From NCBI GenBank assembly GCA_030248225.1, contig JASANE010028048.1, forward strand, positions 205,616 to 269,615: DNA of 64,000 nt. The letters are read 5' to 3'. The DNA is from Trileptium ribeirensis. Lineage: Eukaryota > Nematoda > Enoplea > Enoplida > Thoracostomopsidae. This document shows, piece after piece, positions 1 through 6,788 of the stretch; position 1 is the stretch's first letter, and every line of letters begins with the position of its first letter. Under the pieces are notes generated by a model. That model was not told where the DNA came from. It worked only from the letters and a program-made list of their open reading frames with translations, and made no database searches. A program made the translations under genes and the position numbers.

Positions 1-256
1 AAAATATATGCGAACTATAACACGTAACGCACAGTATATGGTTTTATTTCCAAATTTTAGAGACCAATCAATGATTTATACATTAGGAAGGCAAATGTGG
101 CCATCTAAACCAGGATTTCTACTAAGCGCATTTCAACAAGCTACTCAAAAGCCATATGGGTATCTGTTCTTAGATTTAAAATCAGCTACAGAAAATATTT
201 TGAGAGTAAGAGAATGTATTTTTCCAGACGACGAAGAAATGTTTGTATATTCTTAA
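1..256 (+). CDS. Polinton-type genome-packaging ATPase, C-terminal part (5' end outside window)
   Basis: The reading frame is open from the window edge (codons from base 2) and ends at TAA 254-256, so only the C-terminal ~84 residues are seen. The residues RTITRNAQYMVLFPNFRDQ, the following RQMWP, and KPYGYLFLDLK match by eye the C-terminal part of the FtsK/HerA-like packaging ATPase of Polintons/Mavericks and adintoviruses, which pumps the genome into the capsid. Walker motifs would lie upstream of the window. Position fits: the ATPase is followed directly by small virion genes and then the capsid genes. The stop codon overlaps a TTCTTAAAAAGG motif (250-261) that probably serves the next gene. 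No lesion is visible in this part. Confidence 0.8.
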   Translation, partial: KYMRTITRNAQYMVLFPNFRDQSMIYTLGRQMWPSKPGFLLSAFQQATQKPYGYLFLDLKSATENILRVRECIFPDDEEMFVYS

Positions 257-261
257 AAAGG
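250..261 (+). promoter_or_regulatory. TTCTTAAAAAGG element 1, candidate late TATA-like promoter
   Basis: Exact TTCTTAAAAAGG, overlapping the ATPase stop codon and ending 27 nt before the ATG at 289. Near-identical elements precede three other genes of this block at 24-27 nt. The core resembles a TATA box, so transcription would start close to the ATG. The promoter role is inference. Confidence 0.5.
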
Positions 262-288
262 GTTGAGTGTGTGTGTACTTTAGTAAAA

Positions 289-462
289 ATGGCTGTTGAT
301 CAAAATGTTGCAGCGTTACATTTTCTCAACAACTCATCATCTCAAATGATATCTGCTGTTATTAAACTAGCAAATGTGTCACTAATAAAAGCATTTGCTG
401 AAATTGCGTACAACATAGATAAAAATAACAAAATTCTTAAAAGGATTGTAAACAAAAAATAA
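289..462 (+). CDS. small Polinton-type ORF, 57 aa, possibly frameshifted
   Basis: I chose the ATG at 289 because it lies 27 nt after the TTCTTAAAAAGG element and because the residues from MAVDQNVAALHFLNN on look like a small conserved Polinton/adintovirus ORF usually found between the ATPase and capsid genes. Its function is unknown to me. The frame stops at 460-462 right after an A-rich run. Another frame then stays open through 463-545, is rich in Lys/Arg as expected for the tail of such proteins, and overlaps the start of the next gene. This could be a one-base indel in the A run or a true short protein. The family call is by eye and moderate. Confidence 0.5.
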   Translation: MAVDQNVAALHFLNNSSSQMISAVIKLANVSLIKAFAEIAYNIDKNNKILKRIVNKK

Positions 463-534
463 CGATTCATAAAAAGAAAAAGTTGCTTAAACCAAGTATA
501 GTAAGACAACTGACGAAATATTTTGTTAAACATT

Positions 535-936
535 ATGGCGCGTAAAATGGCAGTAGTTCCAGTTAGTTGGTTAGATGCAATGAGACAAGTAACGGCTAAA
601 GACGACATTAAACCTGTGAAAAACGACGTTGTTACTTATGAAAGTATAGAAAAACCAGATCTGTCACAAATGTTTCCGAAAAATTTAAGAAGCAAGGCCA
701 AATTAATGCTAAACAGCATTAAAAACTTAAACTTAAACGATAACAATCAAATTATATATCCAGATGGTACTGTGGGTTCTAATATAATTGATTTAGTGAA
801 ATATTTTGTATCTGATATCAACTTTTCACCCCCTCGCCCACTCGATTCAGATAAATTTCAAACACTATTAGCAGGAGTGCCAATAACAGCATTTGGGAGG
901 GGGAGAATGACGTCATCGTGGAAGAGATTATATTAG
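535..936 (+). CDS. conserved Polinton/adintovirus protein of unknown function, 133 aa
   Basis: ATG at 535 gives MARKMAVVPVSWLD. Central residues LRSKAKLMLNSI, then a short strand-turn segment (IIYPDGT) and GSNIIDLVKYFV, recall a conserved Polinton protein that carries a stretch of the type 'R-K-A..L...I...Y.DG....SNI.DLV...V'. It is probably a virion component, but I cannot assign a role. It follows the small ORF with an overlapping start and precedes the NADAR gene by 119 nt. Its last codons contain a perfect CRE site (908-915), so coding and upstream regulatory functions may overlap here. The ORF is intact. No TTCTTAAAAAGG element lies at the expected distance upstream. Confidence 0.55.
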   Translation: MARKMAVVPVSWLDAMRQVTAKDDIKPVKNDVVTYESIEKPDLSQMFPKNLRSKAKLMLNSIKNLNLNDNNQIIYPDGTVGSNIIDLVKYFVSDINFSPPRPLDSDKFQTLLAGVPITAFGRGRMTSSWKRLY

Positions 937-1000
937 CCAATCAGCGTCGAGAACGCTTTACAAAAACTATAGTTAAGCCGTGTATCTTCAATTTTATAAT
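908..1000 (+). promoter_or_regulatory. candidate host-type (early) promoter of the NADAR/TBP pair: CRE, CCAAT box, TATA-like
   Basis: A palindromic CRE/ATF site TGACGTCA lies at 908-915, a CCAAT box (GCCAATCAG context) at 937-941, and a TATA-like TTTATAAT at 993-1000, followed by the NADAR ATG at 1056. Together these look like a conventional host RNA polymerase II promoter, unlike the TTCTTAAAAAGG elements in front of other genes of the block. Motif-level evidence only. Confidence 0.45.
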
Positions 1001-1055
1001 CAGTTTATGTTTTCTTTCATAGAGTACATACGTTTTTTAATTATTCGCTCTCATT

Positions 1056-1568
1056 ATGGAACACACTAAATATTGTACAAGCACTAGTGGCAAAAAGCTT
1101 GTTTTATTTCGATCTGGATGGAGCGTATTCAGCAATTTCAATATTTCTCGTATTGTGGTCAACGGTGTCAAATACAACTGCGTCGAACAATATTATCAAA
1201 GCGAGAAAGCTCGATATTTCAACGATGAAGAAACGTATGCTGCAATCATGGCTGCTTTCAGACCTTCACATCAAAAGAAGCTGAGCTGGCAAATCAAAAA
1301 CTTTGATCTACAACAATGGCTAGCTCATGGAAACGCTAACAAGGTCATGAAGCGAGGACTCAAGGCAAAGTATGAACAATCACCTAAAGTGCAGGCAGCT
1401 CTTCACGCTACTGGGGACGCTATAATTGCTGAAGCGTCTGAATGGGATCGGTACTGGGGTATTGGTATCAGTATTTTCGACGATGCGAATCGCGATATCG
1501 ATCAATGGATTGGCTGTAACTATTTGGGACGTTTGTGGATGGAAGTTCGAGATGAAGCTGATAACTGA
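1056..1568 (+). CDS. NADAR-domain (YbiA-like) protein, 170 aa
   Basis: The whole protein is one NADAR domain. Visible family marks are FSNF (residues 25-28), VNGVKYNCVEQYYQSEKA (35-52, with the family's conserved Glu at 44), a P-x3-KKL segment (70-76), TGD (119-121), the EASEWDRYWGIGI block (126-138) and the C-terminal LGRLWMEVR. NADAR proteins are N-glycosidases that act on NAD/ADP-ribose-linked substrates; some remove ADP-ribose from nucleic acids, and the bacterial member YbiA is linked to riboflavin metabolism. In a virus-like element a role against host ADP-ribosylation is plausible but is inference. Length is normal for the family and the ORF is intact. It is visibly more G+C-rich than the TBP-like and capsid genes, hinting at separate acquisition. 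The next gene starts 2 nt after its stop. Confidence 0.88.
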   Translation: MEHTKYCTSTSGKKLVLFRSGWSVFSNFNISRIVVNGVKYNCVEQYYQSEKARYFNDEETYAAIMAAFRPSHQKKLSWQIKNFDLQQWLAHGNANKVMKRGLKAKYEQSPKVQAALHATGDAIIAEASEWDRYWGIGISIFDDANRDIDQWIGCNYLGRLWMEVRDEADN

Positions 1569-1570
1569 AT

Positions 1571-2095
1571 ATGACAGTGGAGCAAATAACTAATATGACA
1601 ATAACTTTAAATTTGAAATGTAACATTGATTTATATTCTTTGTGTATTGATAATTTTGTATATAATGCTGCTCGTTTTAATGGTGGTGTATGGAAATTTA
1701 AACCTCGCGGTACAGTGTTGTTATTTCGCAATGGAAAAATTGTTTTAGTTGGTGTTAAGTCTAAATCGGACGCAGCTTCTATTTTATCCATTGTCGCCAG
1801 CACTTTGAGAAAGCTAGGTTATAAATGTTCGAGTGAGTTACCGATTAATATTAAAAACGTTGCAGGTGTAATGCGTTTGAATATAAATTTCAGTTTGCTA
1901 GTGCTTTATGAGGAGTTGAGGAAGAAATATAAAGTAATGTATGAGCCTGAGTTACACAACAGCCTGCATCTGCGGATAGGAACCTGTACTGCACTTGTGT
2001 TTTGTAATGGAAATGTAATTGTAACTGGATGTAAAAGTATAACTAATTTCAATCAGTGTATAATAAAATTGTATAATATTCTTAAAAAGGATTAA
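1571..2095 (+). CDS. TATA-box-binding protein (TBP) homologue, 174 aa
   Basis: Two imperfect direct repeats of the TBP fold are visible: residues ~5-85 and ~91-173. Repeat 1 has NMTITLNLKCNIDL, ARF and LLFRNGKIVLVGVKS. Repeat 2 has KNVAGVMRLNI, YEPEL and LVFCNGNVIVTGCKS. Of the four DNA-intercalating Phe positions of TBP, three are kept (F36, F52, F144), while the one in the PELF motif is His (H129). The paired DNA-contacting Asn positions also seem present (N8, N96). Length equals the conserved TBP core with no N-terminal tail. TBP nucleates transcription at TATA elements. The gene starts 2 nt after NADAR, suggesting one transcript. Its last codons contain the TTCTTAAAAAGG element of the next gene. 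The ORF is intact but strongly diverged from cellular TBP. Confidence 0.85.
   Translation: MTVEQITNMTITLNLKCNIDLYSLCIDNFVYNAARFNGGVWKFKPRGTVLLFRNGKIVLVGVKSKSDAASILSIVASTLRKLGYKCSSELPINIKNVAGVMRLNINFSLLVLYEELRKKYKVMYEPELHNSLHLRIGTCTALVFCNGNVIVTGCKSITNFNQCIIKLYNILKKD
2079..2090 (+). promoter_or_regulatory. TTCTTAAAAAGG element 2, candidate late promoter of the penton gene
   Basis: Exact TTCTTAAAAAGG inside the last codons of the TBP-like gene, ending 24 nt before the ATG at 2115. Same motif and spacing as the other elements of this block. Confidence 0.5.
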
Positions 2096-2114
2096 TGTAT
2101 GTATAAATACAACT

Positions 2115-2735
2115 ATGGAGGTTGTTGTAGTTTGCGATTTGAATGACTCAGTTGTGGAGTTTCCAACAGCGTTTTGTGCAACCCAAGTTAAAGTTTTGGA
2201 TATTGAGTTGCCATCAAAGTACATAAACATTAGTAGCAGTCAAATTGAATACTTTAATAATAATTCATGGAAACGATTTACGGTTGAAGCTGGATATTAT
2301 ACAAGAGATAGTTTGCTGTCATTTTTCAATTCGTTTAGTACAAGTATACAGTTTACATATGATCATTGCTGTGATCGCGTTAGTGTATATTGTTTTGATA
2401 ATGCTGAAATAAAGTTATCACCCGAAATTCAAAATATGTTTGGATTTCAGCAGGCACACTTGACAAATGGTAAACACCAAGGTTCGAAAACTTTTAATCT
2501 TTTTTCCAACAAACCTATGTTTATTCTCAGTTCCTTTGTTCGCAATCGTACAGTTAATGGTAAATTTAAACCCATACTGCATGTTCTGTCAAATTCTGGG
2601 GTTAAGAATACTGTTACTCTAGGTTTAAACAATTGTGTGTTTAAAGTTTTAGAATTTGAAATTGCAGATATAAATTTTAATCCTGTTAAGTTTTTTGAAA
2701 ATGGCAAAATGGTTATACGAATGTGGTTCTCGTAG
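2115..2735 (+). CDS. penton-like minor capsid protein (Polinton PX type), 206 aa
   Basis: Size, position before the major capsid gene, and a beta-rich sequence with little charge clustering fit the single-jelly-roll minor capsid (penton) protein of Polintons/adintoviruses, which closes the five-fold vertices. Supporting segments are ATQVKVLDIELPSKYINI near residues 24-41, the SWKRFTVEAGYYTRDSLL stretch near 52-69, and IQNMFGFQ around 106-113. The last two resemble the 'E.GYY....L...L' and 'L...LGF' segments of capsid proteins in this group. Assignment leans on context. ATG at 2115 is 24 nt after the TTCTTAAAAAGG element. The ORF is intact and ends 44 nt before the next start. Confidence 0.65.
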   Translation: MEVVVVCDLNDSVVEFPTAFCATQVKVLDIELPSKYINISSSQIEYFNNNSWKRFTVEAGYYTRDSLLSFFNSFSTSIQFTYDHCCDRVSVYCFDNAEIKLSPEIQNMFGFQQAHLTNGKHQGSKTFNLFSNKPMFILSSFVRNRTVNGKFKPILHVLSNSGVKNTVTLGLNNCVFKVLEFEIADINFNPVKFFENGKMVIRMWFS

Positions 2736-2739
2736 AAAA

Positions 2740-2751
2740 TCCTTAAAAAGG
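2740..2751 (+). promoter_or_regulatory. TCCTTAAAAAGG element 3, candidate late promoter of the basic core gene
   Basis: TCCTTAAAAAGG, one mismatch from the block motif, in the gap after the penton gene and 27 nt before the ATG at 2779. Confidence 0.45.
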
Positions 2752-2778
2752 ATTATTTCCTGAAAATAACATTTCATA

Positions 2779-2943
2779 ATGGCTGTACCGCTGTGTTTTG
2801 CTGGGCCAAAGCTGCCACGAGCTATGTCGGTGAAATCGGTATCTAAGAATACTAGACGTAAAAAGAGAGTTCTTAAAAAGAAGAAAGTTCTTAAAAAGGG
2901 TAAAGTTAAGAAAAAAACACGAAAATATCGCAAACGAAAATGA
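2779..2943 (+). CDS. small, very basic core-like protein, 54 aa
   Basis: From ATG 2779 to TGA 2941-2943. The N-terminal ~15 residues are hydrophobic (MAVPLCFAGPKLPRAM). Residues ~24-54 are nearly all Lys/Arg, including two VLKK repeats, as in protamine-like or adenovirus core/mu-like DNA-condensing peptides. It probably packs the genome inside the capsid; that role is inference from composition and position between penton and major capsid genes. Its stop overlaps the major capsid start as ATGA (2940-2943), typical of compact viral genomes. The two VLKK codon sets create TTCTTAAAAAG copies at 2870-2881 and 2888-2899, 40-58 nt before the major capsid ATG, which may double as promoter sequence. 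Confidence 0.6.
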   Translation: MAVPLCFAGPKLPRAMSVKSVSKNTRRKKRVLKKKKVLKKGKVKKKTRKYRKRK

Positions 2944-4220
2944 ACGTGTGCGGAATCGAAAAGCTGGACTGGTCTGGAGGCCAGTACCCTGCTCAACAGT
3001 CGATCGTGTCTACGCAACTAATCGAAATTTCTTGTGAAACAGCGCTGCCAAGCTCAGATTCAGATGATACATTACGGTTTAAAATTAGTGAAAGTTCATT
3101 TGATGTAATTGATTTATCTCAAATATTTGCATATATTGATTTTCAAGTATTGAGGGGGGATGGAAAGGAAATAAAGGATTTGGCTAAAAAAATAGCACCC
3201 TGTAATATGTTTGGATATGCCCTGTTTTCCACGGTTGAAATGAAAATTAATGGAGAGCCAATAACATTTAATCAAAAGCATTACCCTTGGATGATATATG
3301 TGCTTAACATGTTGCACATGAGTGTAGAGCAACGGAACCAGTATTTGCAAGGAAGTATTTACAAACAAGATGAATATTATGCCTTCGACGATTTTGAGAG
3401 TGATGGATTCATTTACAGAAACGCATTGGTCATGGCATCTCAAAAATGTGAACTCTATTTTCCAATTATTACTGATGTTAATTTAATACCACGATATCTA
3501 CCACCGAAATGTAAGGTCGAGTTTGAGTTCACACGAAGTGTACCATCACTGATACTTCAGCATAATACAGAAGAAAAATATCTTGTTCGTATAAATGACT
3601 TTAAGTTGTATGTATCGAAATCAAAATTGAGCAAGCAAGCATTAGAACATCACAACAAACTTTTAAATGCTAAGTTTCCTGCTATAAGGTATAAAGTTCA
3701 AACACTGTCTGTAAACAAAGGGTTGCAAAATATGGATTGGACAATTTTTGAAGGGACATTACCTAGACGTATATACATTTGGGGAATAACACAGGAGGCC
3801 TATGCTGGTGCACCTAAACTAAATTTATTTAAGTTTAGTTTACCAGATATGGATAGTTTTACGTTGTTTATGAATGACGATCGGTATCCATGTAACGTGC
3901 CTTTACCGTGTAAAACATCTAATGATATGAGATTATTCTACAATACGCTTTACGCGCTAAATTACAGGGCTGATAATCTAGGTTTGAGTGAAGTTGCGTT
4001 TAGGAAAAATGCAGGATATCAAATAATTTGTGTTGATCTAAGCAAGGATCACAGCAGTGATTGTAATTACCTTTCGAACCCAGTAGATGGTCAAATTCGG
4101 CTTTCTATTGATTTCACTAAAGTGTTGGAACAAGCTATAATAGTTTTCGCGATGGGTGAATTTACAGCGGAACTCAACATTAGTGCAAACAGGGAAGTGT
4201 TCTGGAACAAAATGTCTTAA
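2940..4220 (+). CDS. major capsid protein, double-jelly-roll (Polinton PY type), 426 aa
   Basis: The N-terminus MNVCGIEKLDWSGGQ and the segment after it lead into a beta-strand-rich protein. Residues 'DSDDTLRFKISESSFDVIDLSQIFAYIDFQV' region (~41-70), APCNMFGYALFSTVEMKING (~86-105), NQKHYPWMIYVLNML (~111-125) and FDDFESDGFIYRN (~150-162) match by eye the conserved blocks of Polinton/adintovirus major capsid proteins: ligand-like strand, base of jelly roll 1, helix after it. In that family trimers of this protein form the capsid facets. The start is fixed by the ATGA overlap with the basic protein. The ORF is intact and ends inside another TTAAAAGG element. The best-supported structural gene of the element. 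Confidence 0.85.
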   Translation: MNVCGIEKLDWSGGQYPAQQSIVSTQLIEISCETALPSSDSDDTLRFKISESSFDVIDLSQIFAYIDFQVLRGDGKEIKDLAKKIAPCNMFGYALFSTVEMKINGEPITFNQKHYPWMIYVLNMLHMSVEQRNQYLQGSIYKQDEYYAFDDFESDGFIYRNALVMASQKCELYFPIITDVNLIPRYLPPKCKVEFEFTRSVPSLILQHNTEEKYLVRINDFKLYVSKSKLSKQALEHHNKLLNAKFPAIRYKVQTLSVNKGLQNMDWTIFEGTLPRRIYIWGITQEAYAGAPKLNLFKFSLPDMDSFTLFMNDDRYPCNVPLPCKTSNDMRLFYNTLYALNYRADNLGLSEVAFRKNAGYQIICVDLSKDHSSDCNYLSNPVDGQIRLSIDFTKVLEQAIIVFAMGEFTAELNISANREVFWNKMS

Positions 4221-4224
4221 AAGG
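4214..4224 (+). promoter_or_regulatory. GTCTTAAAAGG element 4, candidate late promoter
   Basis: Shorter variant (one A fewer) of the block motif, overlapping the major capsid stop codon and ending 24 nt before the ATG at 4249. A 5-codon uORF starts at 4242 in another frame. Confidence 0.4.
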
Positions 4225-4248
4225 AGTAAAGGTATACTGAAATGAATC

Positions 4249-4725
4249 ATGGAAGATAAACGTATTATTGGATTATATGTTGTGCTATTTTTAGTTGTTA
4301 TATGTGAAACTGTATTGCTAGTGTTAAATATAAATTGTACACATCAAAATAAACCTCTGTGTTTCGACGACTGGACGAACGGATCAACTGAAAAGTGGAA
4401 CGCTGTAGAGGGTTACGACATAGATTGGCTAAATAAATCGTCGTCAAACCTGCACTTCAACATTCGCCTCAAACCACCTGATACTGCTTGGAGTTCGCGG
4501 ATGGTTTATTTATTCGACGTGTTTGATCATTTGTTCAACAACTTATCGATACAATATCAGCACGGGCTTATACTGGTACGAGCAGTCGGAATTTATCGTG
4601 GATACACTTTCAGTAACTGTTATATGGGTGCACGTTTCATCAAGCACCTGTCAACGTACGACCTGGATAAAGTTTTGCGACAGCAGTATATTAGCATCAA
4701 TATTGTTAAAGCGACATATGGGTAA
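4249..4725 (+). CDS. single-pass membrane protein of the Polinton-like element, 158 aa
   Basis: Residues ~6-27 (IIGLYVVLFLVVICETVLLV) form one hydrophobic segment, either a signal anchor or an uncleaved signal peptide. The remainder is mostly polar with Cys at 30, 38, 123 and NGS/NKS/NLS N-glycosylation-type sites, consistent with a lumenal or external domain. I do not recognise the family. It starts 24 nt after a TTAAAAGG element, and its stop overlaps the next gene by 8 nt, so both are likely co-expressed. Base composition is somewhat more G+C-rich than the capsid genes. Could be a virion or host-interaction membrane protein; this is inference only. Confidence 0.55.
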   Translation: MEDKRIIGLYVVLFLVVICETVLLVLNINCTHQNKPLCFDDWTNGSTEKWNAVEGYDIDWLNKSSSNLHFNIRLKPPDTAWSSRMVYLFDVFDHLFNNLSIQYQHGLILVRAVGIYRGYTFSNCYMGARFIKHLSTYDLDKVLRQQYISINIVKATYG

Positions 4726-5041
4726 TTCACGTTCGAATTTGGTGGACTATGCTCGCAATGTATATCTACAACGCGAAATTGCCTACTGGCAATTCAAGGT
4801 GGACGAATTTCATCGGGAATGTGAAAGAACAGGCGACTATATCGATGGAAAATCGGAATATCAAGTAAAATTATCTCAACTGCTACAACAACGTGCATCG
4901 GTGATCAAGGCGATGAAAACAATAACGAAGAAAATGAATGAAGGATATTCATTAGATCATGCTGTACATTACTTTGCATTTATATATCCTATTGAATTTG
5001 ATTTGTATCGTAATGATATATTGTATTTGTGTAATTTGTAA
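4718..5041 (+). CDS. small helical protein with N-myristoylation-type start, 107 aa
   Basis: The start ATG 4718 overlaps the preceding gene by 8 nt and gives MGNSRSN, a good N-myristoylation signal (Gly2, Ser5/Ser7 region), although an in-frame upstream extension exists. Residues ~17-85 are charged and probably alpha-helical (REIAYWQFKVDEFHRE...), and the C-terminus is YRNDILYLCNL. Family unknown. A clear diverged homologue lies on the other strand at 12810-13217, sharing 'REI.YW....DE', a Gln/Leu-rich helix and the C-terminal ND-x2-Y-x2-C-(N/D)-L. That second copy lacks Gly2. Last gene of the Polinton-like block seen here. Confidence 0.55.
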   Translation: MGNSRSNLVDYARNVYLQREIAYWQFKVDEFHRECERTGDYIDGKSEYQVKLSQLLQQRASVIKAMKTITKKMNEGYSLDHAVHYFAFIYPIEFDLYRNDILYLCNL

Positions 5042-6504
5042 GTAAAGAAAAAACAAAAAACCCGTGGCTGATCTGCACAGCTATCGTGGAGCGGCCCCTA
5101 CGGCGATGGGGTAGTCTGGCTTTACGCTGGGCTGGGGATTATCCCCCGTGGACCATTGCAAGAATGTATAAGAATTGCACCACAGCAGCATACAGCTGTG
5201 TTCACATAATCATGTAGTACCGTACCATGAGTGGTGCGTCTACAAATCTCAGAGTATATCTGAGTGCACATCATAACACTATAAACCATAAACTTCTTCT
5301 TTGTAACCGTGCGCCCGTTTTGTACTAACTTAGCATACTGTTATCGTTTTGTTTATTAATTTGTGTCATATTCTATGTTACCCAAACTATCAAATTTTTC
5401 CTTAGTCTTGTATGAGTTCAAACATAGCTATTAACATATCCCCTTATTCTGATAAAACTCTTGTCGTGTTCATGTTGATTGCATCTGAAATAATATGTAC
5501 CTCACAATGTATCTAGTGCAGCTCTAGATGTATTAGTAGTGACATACGTGCGAACTTCTCTATGTAGTGTGTGCGCCGACAATTTTACCGTTGTGTAAAC
5601 CAAAAAATATATCACATATTAAAGTGAAAATTATCTGCAACCGTATTTAGCGCAAATAAGCGTAATATTATATTCCACAGCTTACACTTCGGTGATCAAT
5701 GATACACATTGAGGTCCTTGCATTAGCAGGATCAGGTGATTATACTTGAGTAGGTTCTGTCTTGAAATGTTGCATGGAATATGGTAACGCAGCCCGGATG
5801 CAGGCACTAGTTTGTATTTATATGATGTGAAAGCTTTAATCATTTTGGTGTTGTAATGTCCTTATTGATGGGTAAAGCATATATACTATATGTATAAAAT
5901 ACGTGTAAGGATATATAAACTTTTTGAGGTTTTATCATCATACAAGCAATGTATATATATATATATGCGTGTGGGGACATATATCCCTATGTAAATTTAA
6001 ACATCCTTGATGAAGCGAAAGGATATAGCCTCATGTTATTGCAGAGTTGCAGCCTGTATCACTGTTATTTTGCCCTGATTGTTGTTTAACCCCTGCTCTA
6101 GAACAGGGGTACGTGAACAGCAATGTGCCTAAAAACCTGCAGCTGATTAATCGAACCCAATAACAAAAAATTGGAGACTTGCGGAAGTTGCTGAATTATA
6201 GCTATTGCACAATAGTTGCGTAGTACACAATCATTGGTAGACAACAGGTGATCTAGCTTGCGGGGAAATAATATATTAAATAATATTTATAATTGTTAAG
6301 AGCTAATTTTGTTAATTTCTGTTCCTACATAGGTAATCGCTAGTGAGTGAGTGATGGTCTGTGATTAATAGTTAATAACTACACATTTATCGCATATGGC
6401 TTGCATTTAACCTACAGCAGAAAAAATGATCATAGCGGCTTACGGTGAATTAATGTGTGCTAGCACCAGGTATACCTCAACACTAACTAACTTTATACCA
6501 AATT
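5042..6504. other. intergenic region after the Polinton-like block
   Basis: No convincing ORF. At ~5070-5155 there is an unusually G+C-rich stretch with short inverted repeats (e.g. GGGGATTATCCCC at 5136-5148) that could fold; I cannot match it to a known RNA. A short TA run lies at ~5950-5966. Around 6410-6490 is a block repeated at ~8020-8075. A Polinton terminal inverted repeat would be expected beyond the last gene but cannot be recognised without the other end. Confidence 0.4.
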
Positions 6505-6788
6505 TTAGTTAACATTCCCATACGCATCAAAATCTTTTTTATAGTAGTCCATAACGTCTTCAATGTTGTTGAAATTATTCATTTGATTCTTTGAATTTGT
6601 TGCCAATTGGTTAACATAGTGATCAATTTTGCTATCAATGTCTTTAAAGTTGTTAGAGTCAGCACCATTGTATAGATAACCGTTTAGACTGATGTTATTA
6701 TCATCTTCTTGGTAATATTTTAGTTCCATGACTGATCTATAACGCGGTTGACACGTTGTTCCTGATGTGATCTTGGCTGCATCGGTAA
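6505..6788 (-). CDS. predicted last exon of the zinc-finger gene (exon 1 at 8256-8592)
   Basis: The - strand frame runs to a stop at 6505. Its 5' edge fits a splice acceptor: TTTGTTTTCAG ends at 6789-6790 and the exon begins at 6788 with two bases that complete a codon. The donor at 8256 ends after one base of a codon, so both fit in phase to give about 206 residues in total. Encoded residues are acidic/Asn-rich (QEDDNNISLNGY, NNFNNIEDVMDYYKKDFDAY) with no domain I recognise. Pairing of the exons is inference from phase, orientation and lack of better candidates; extra exons in the 1.47-kb intron cannot be excluded. Confidence 0.4.

Noticed and set aside
342..608. Open frame on the - strand across the small Polinton ORFs
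   Set aside because: Shadow of the + strand genes; hydrophobic composition comes from the complementary A-rich coding sequence.
5950..5966. TA run as a promoter
   Set aside because: Simple microsatellite; no start site or gene nearby.
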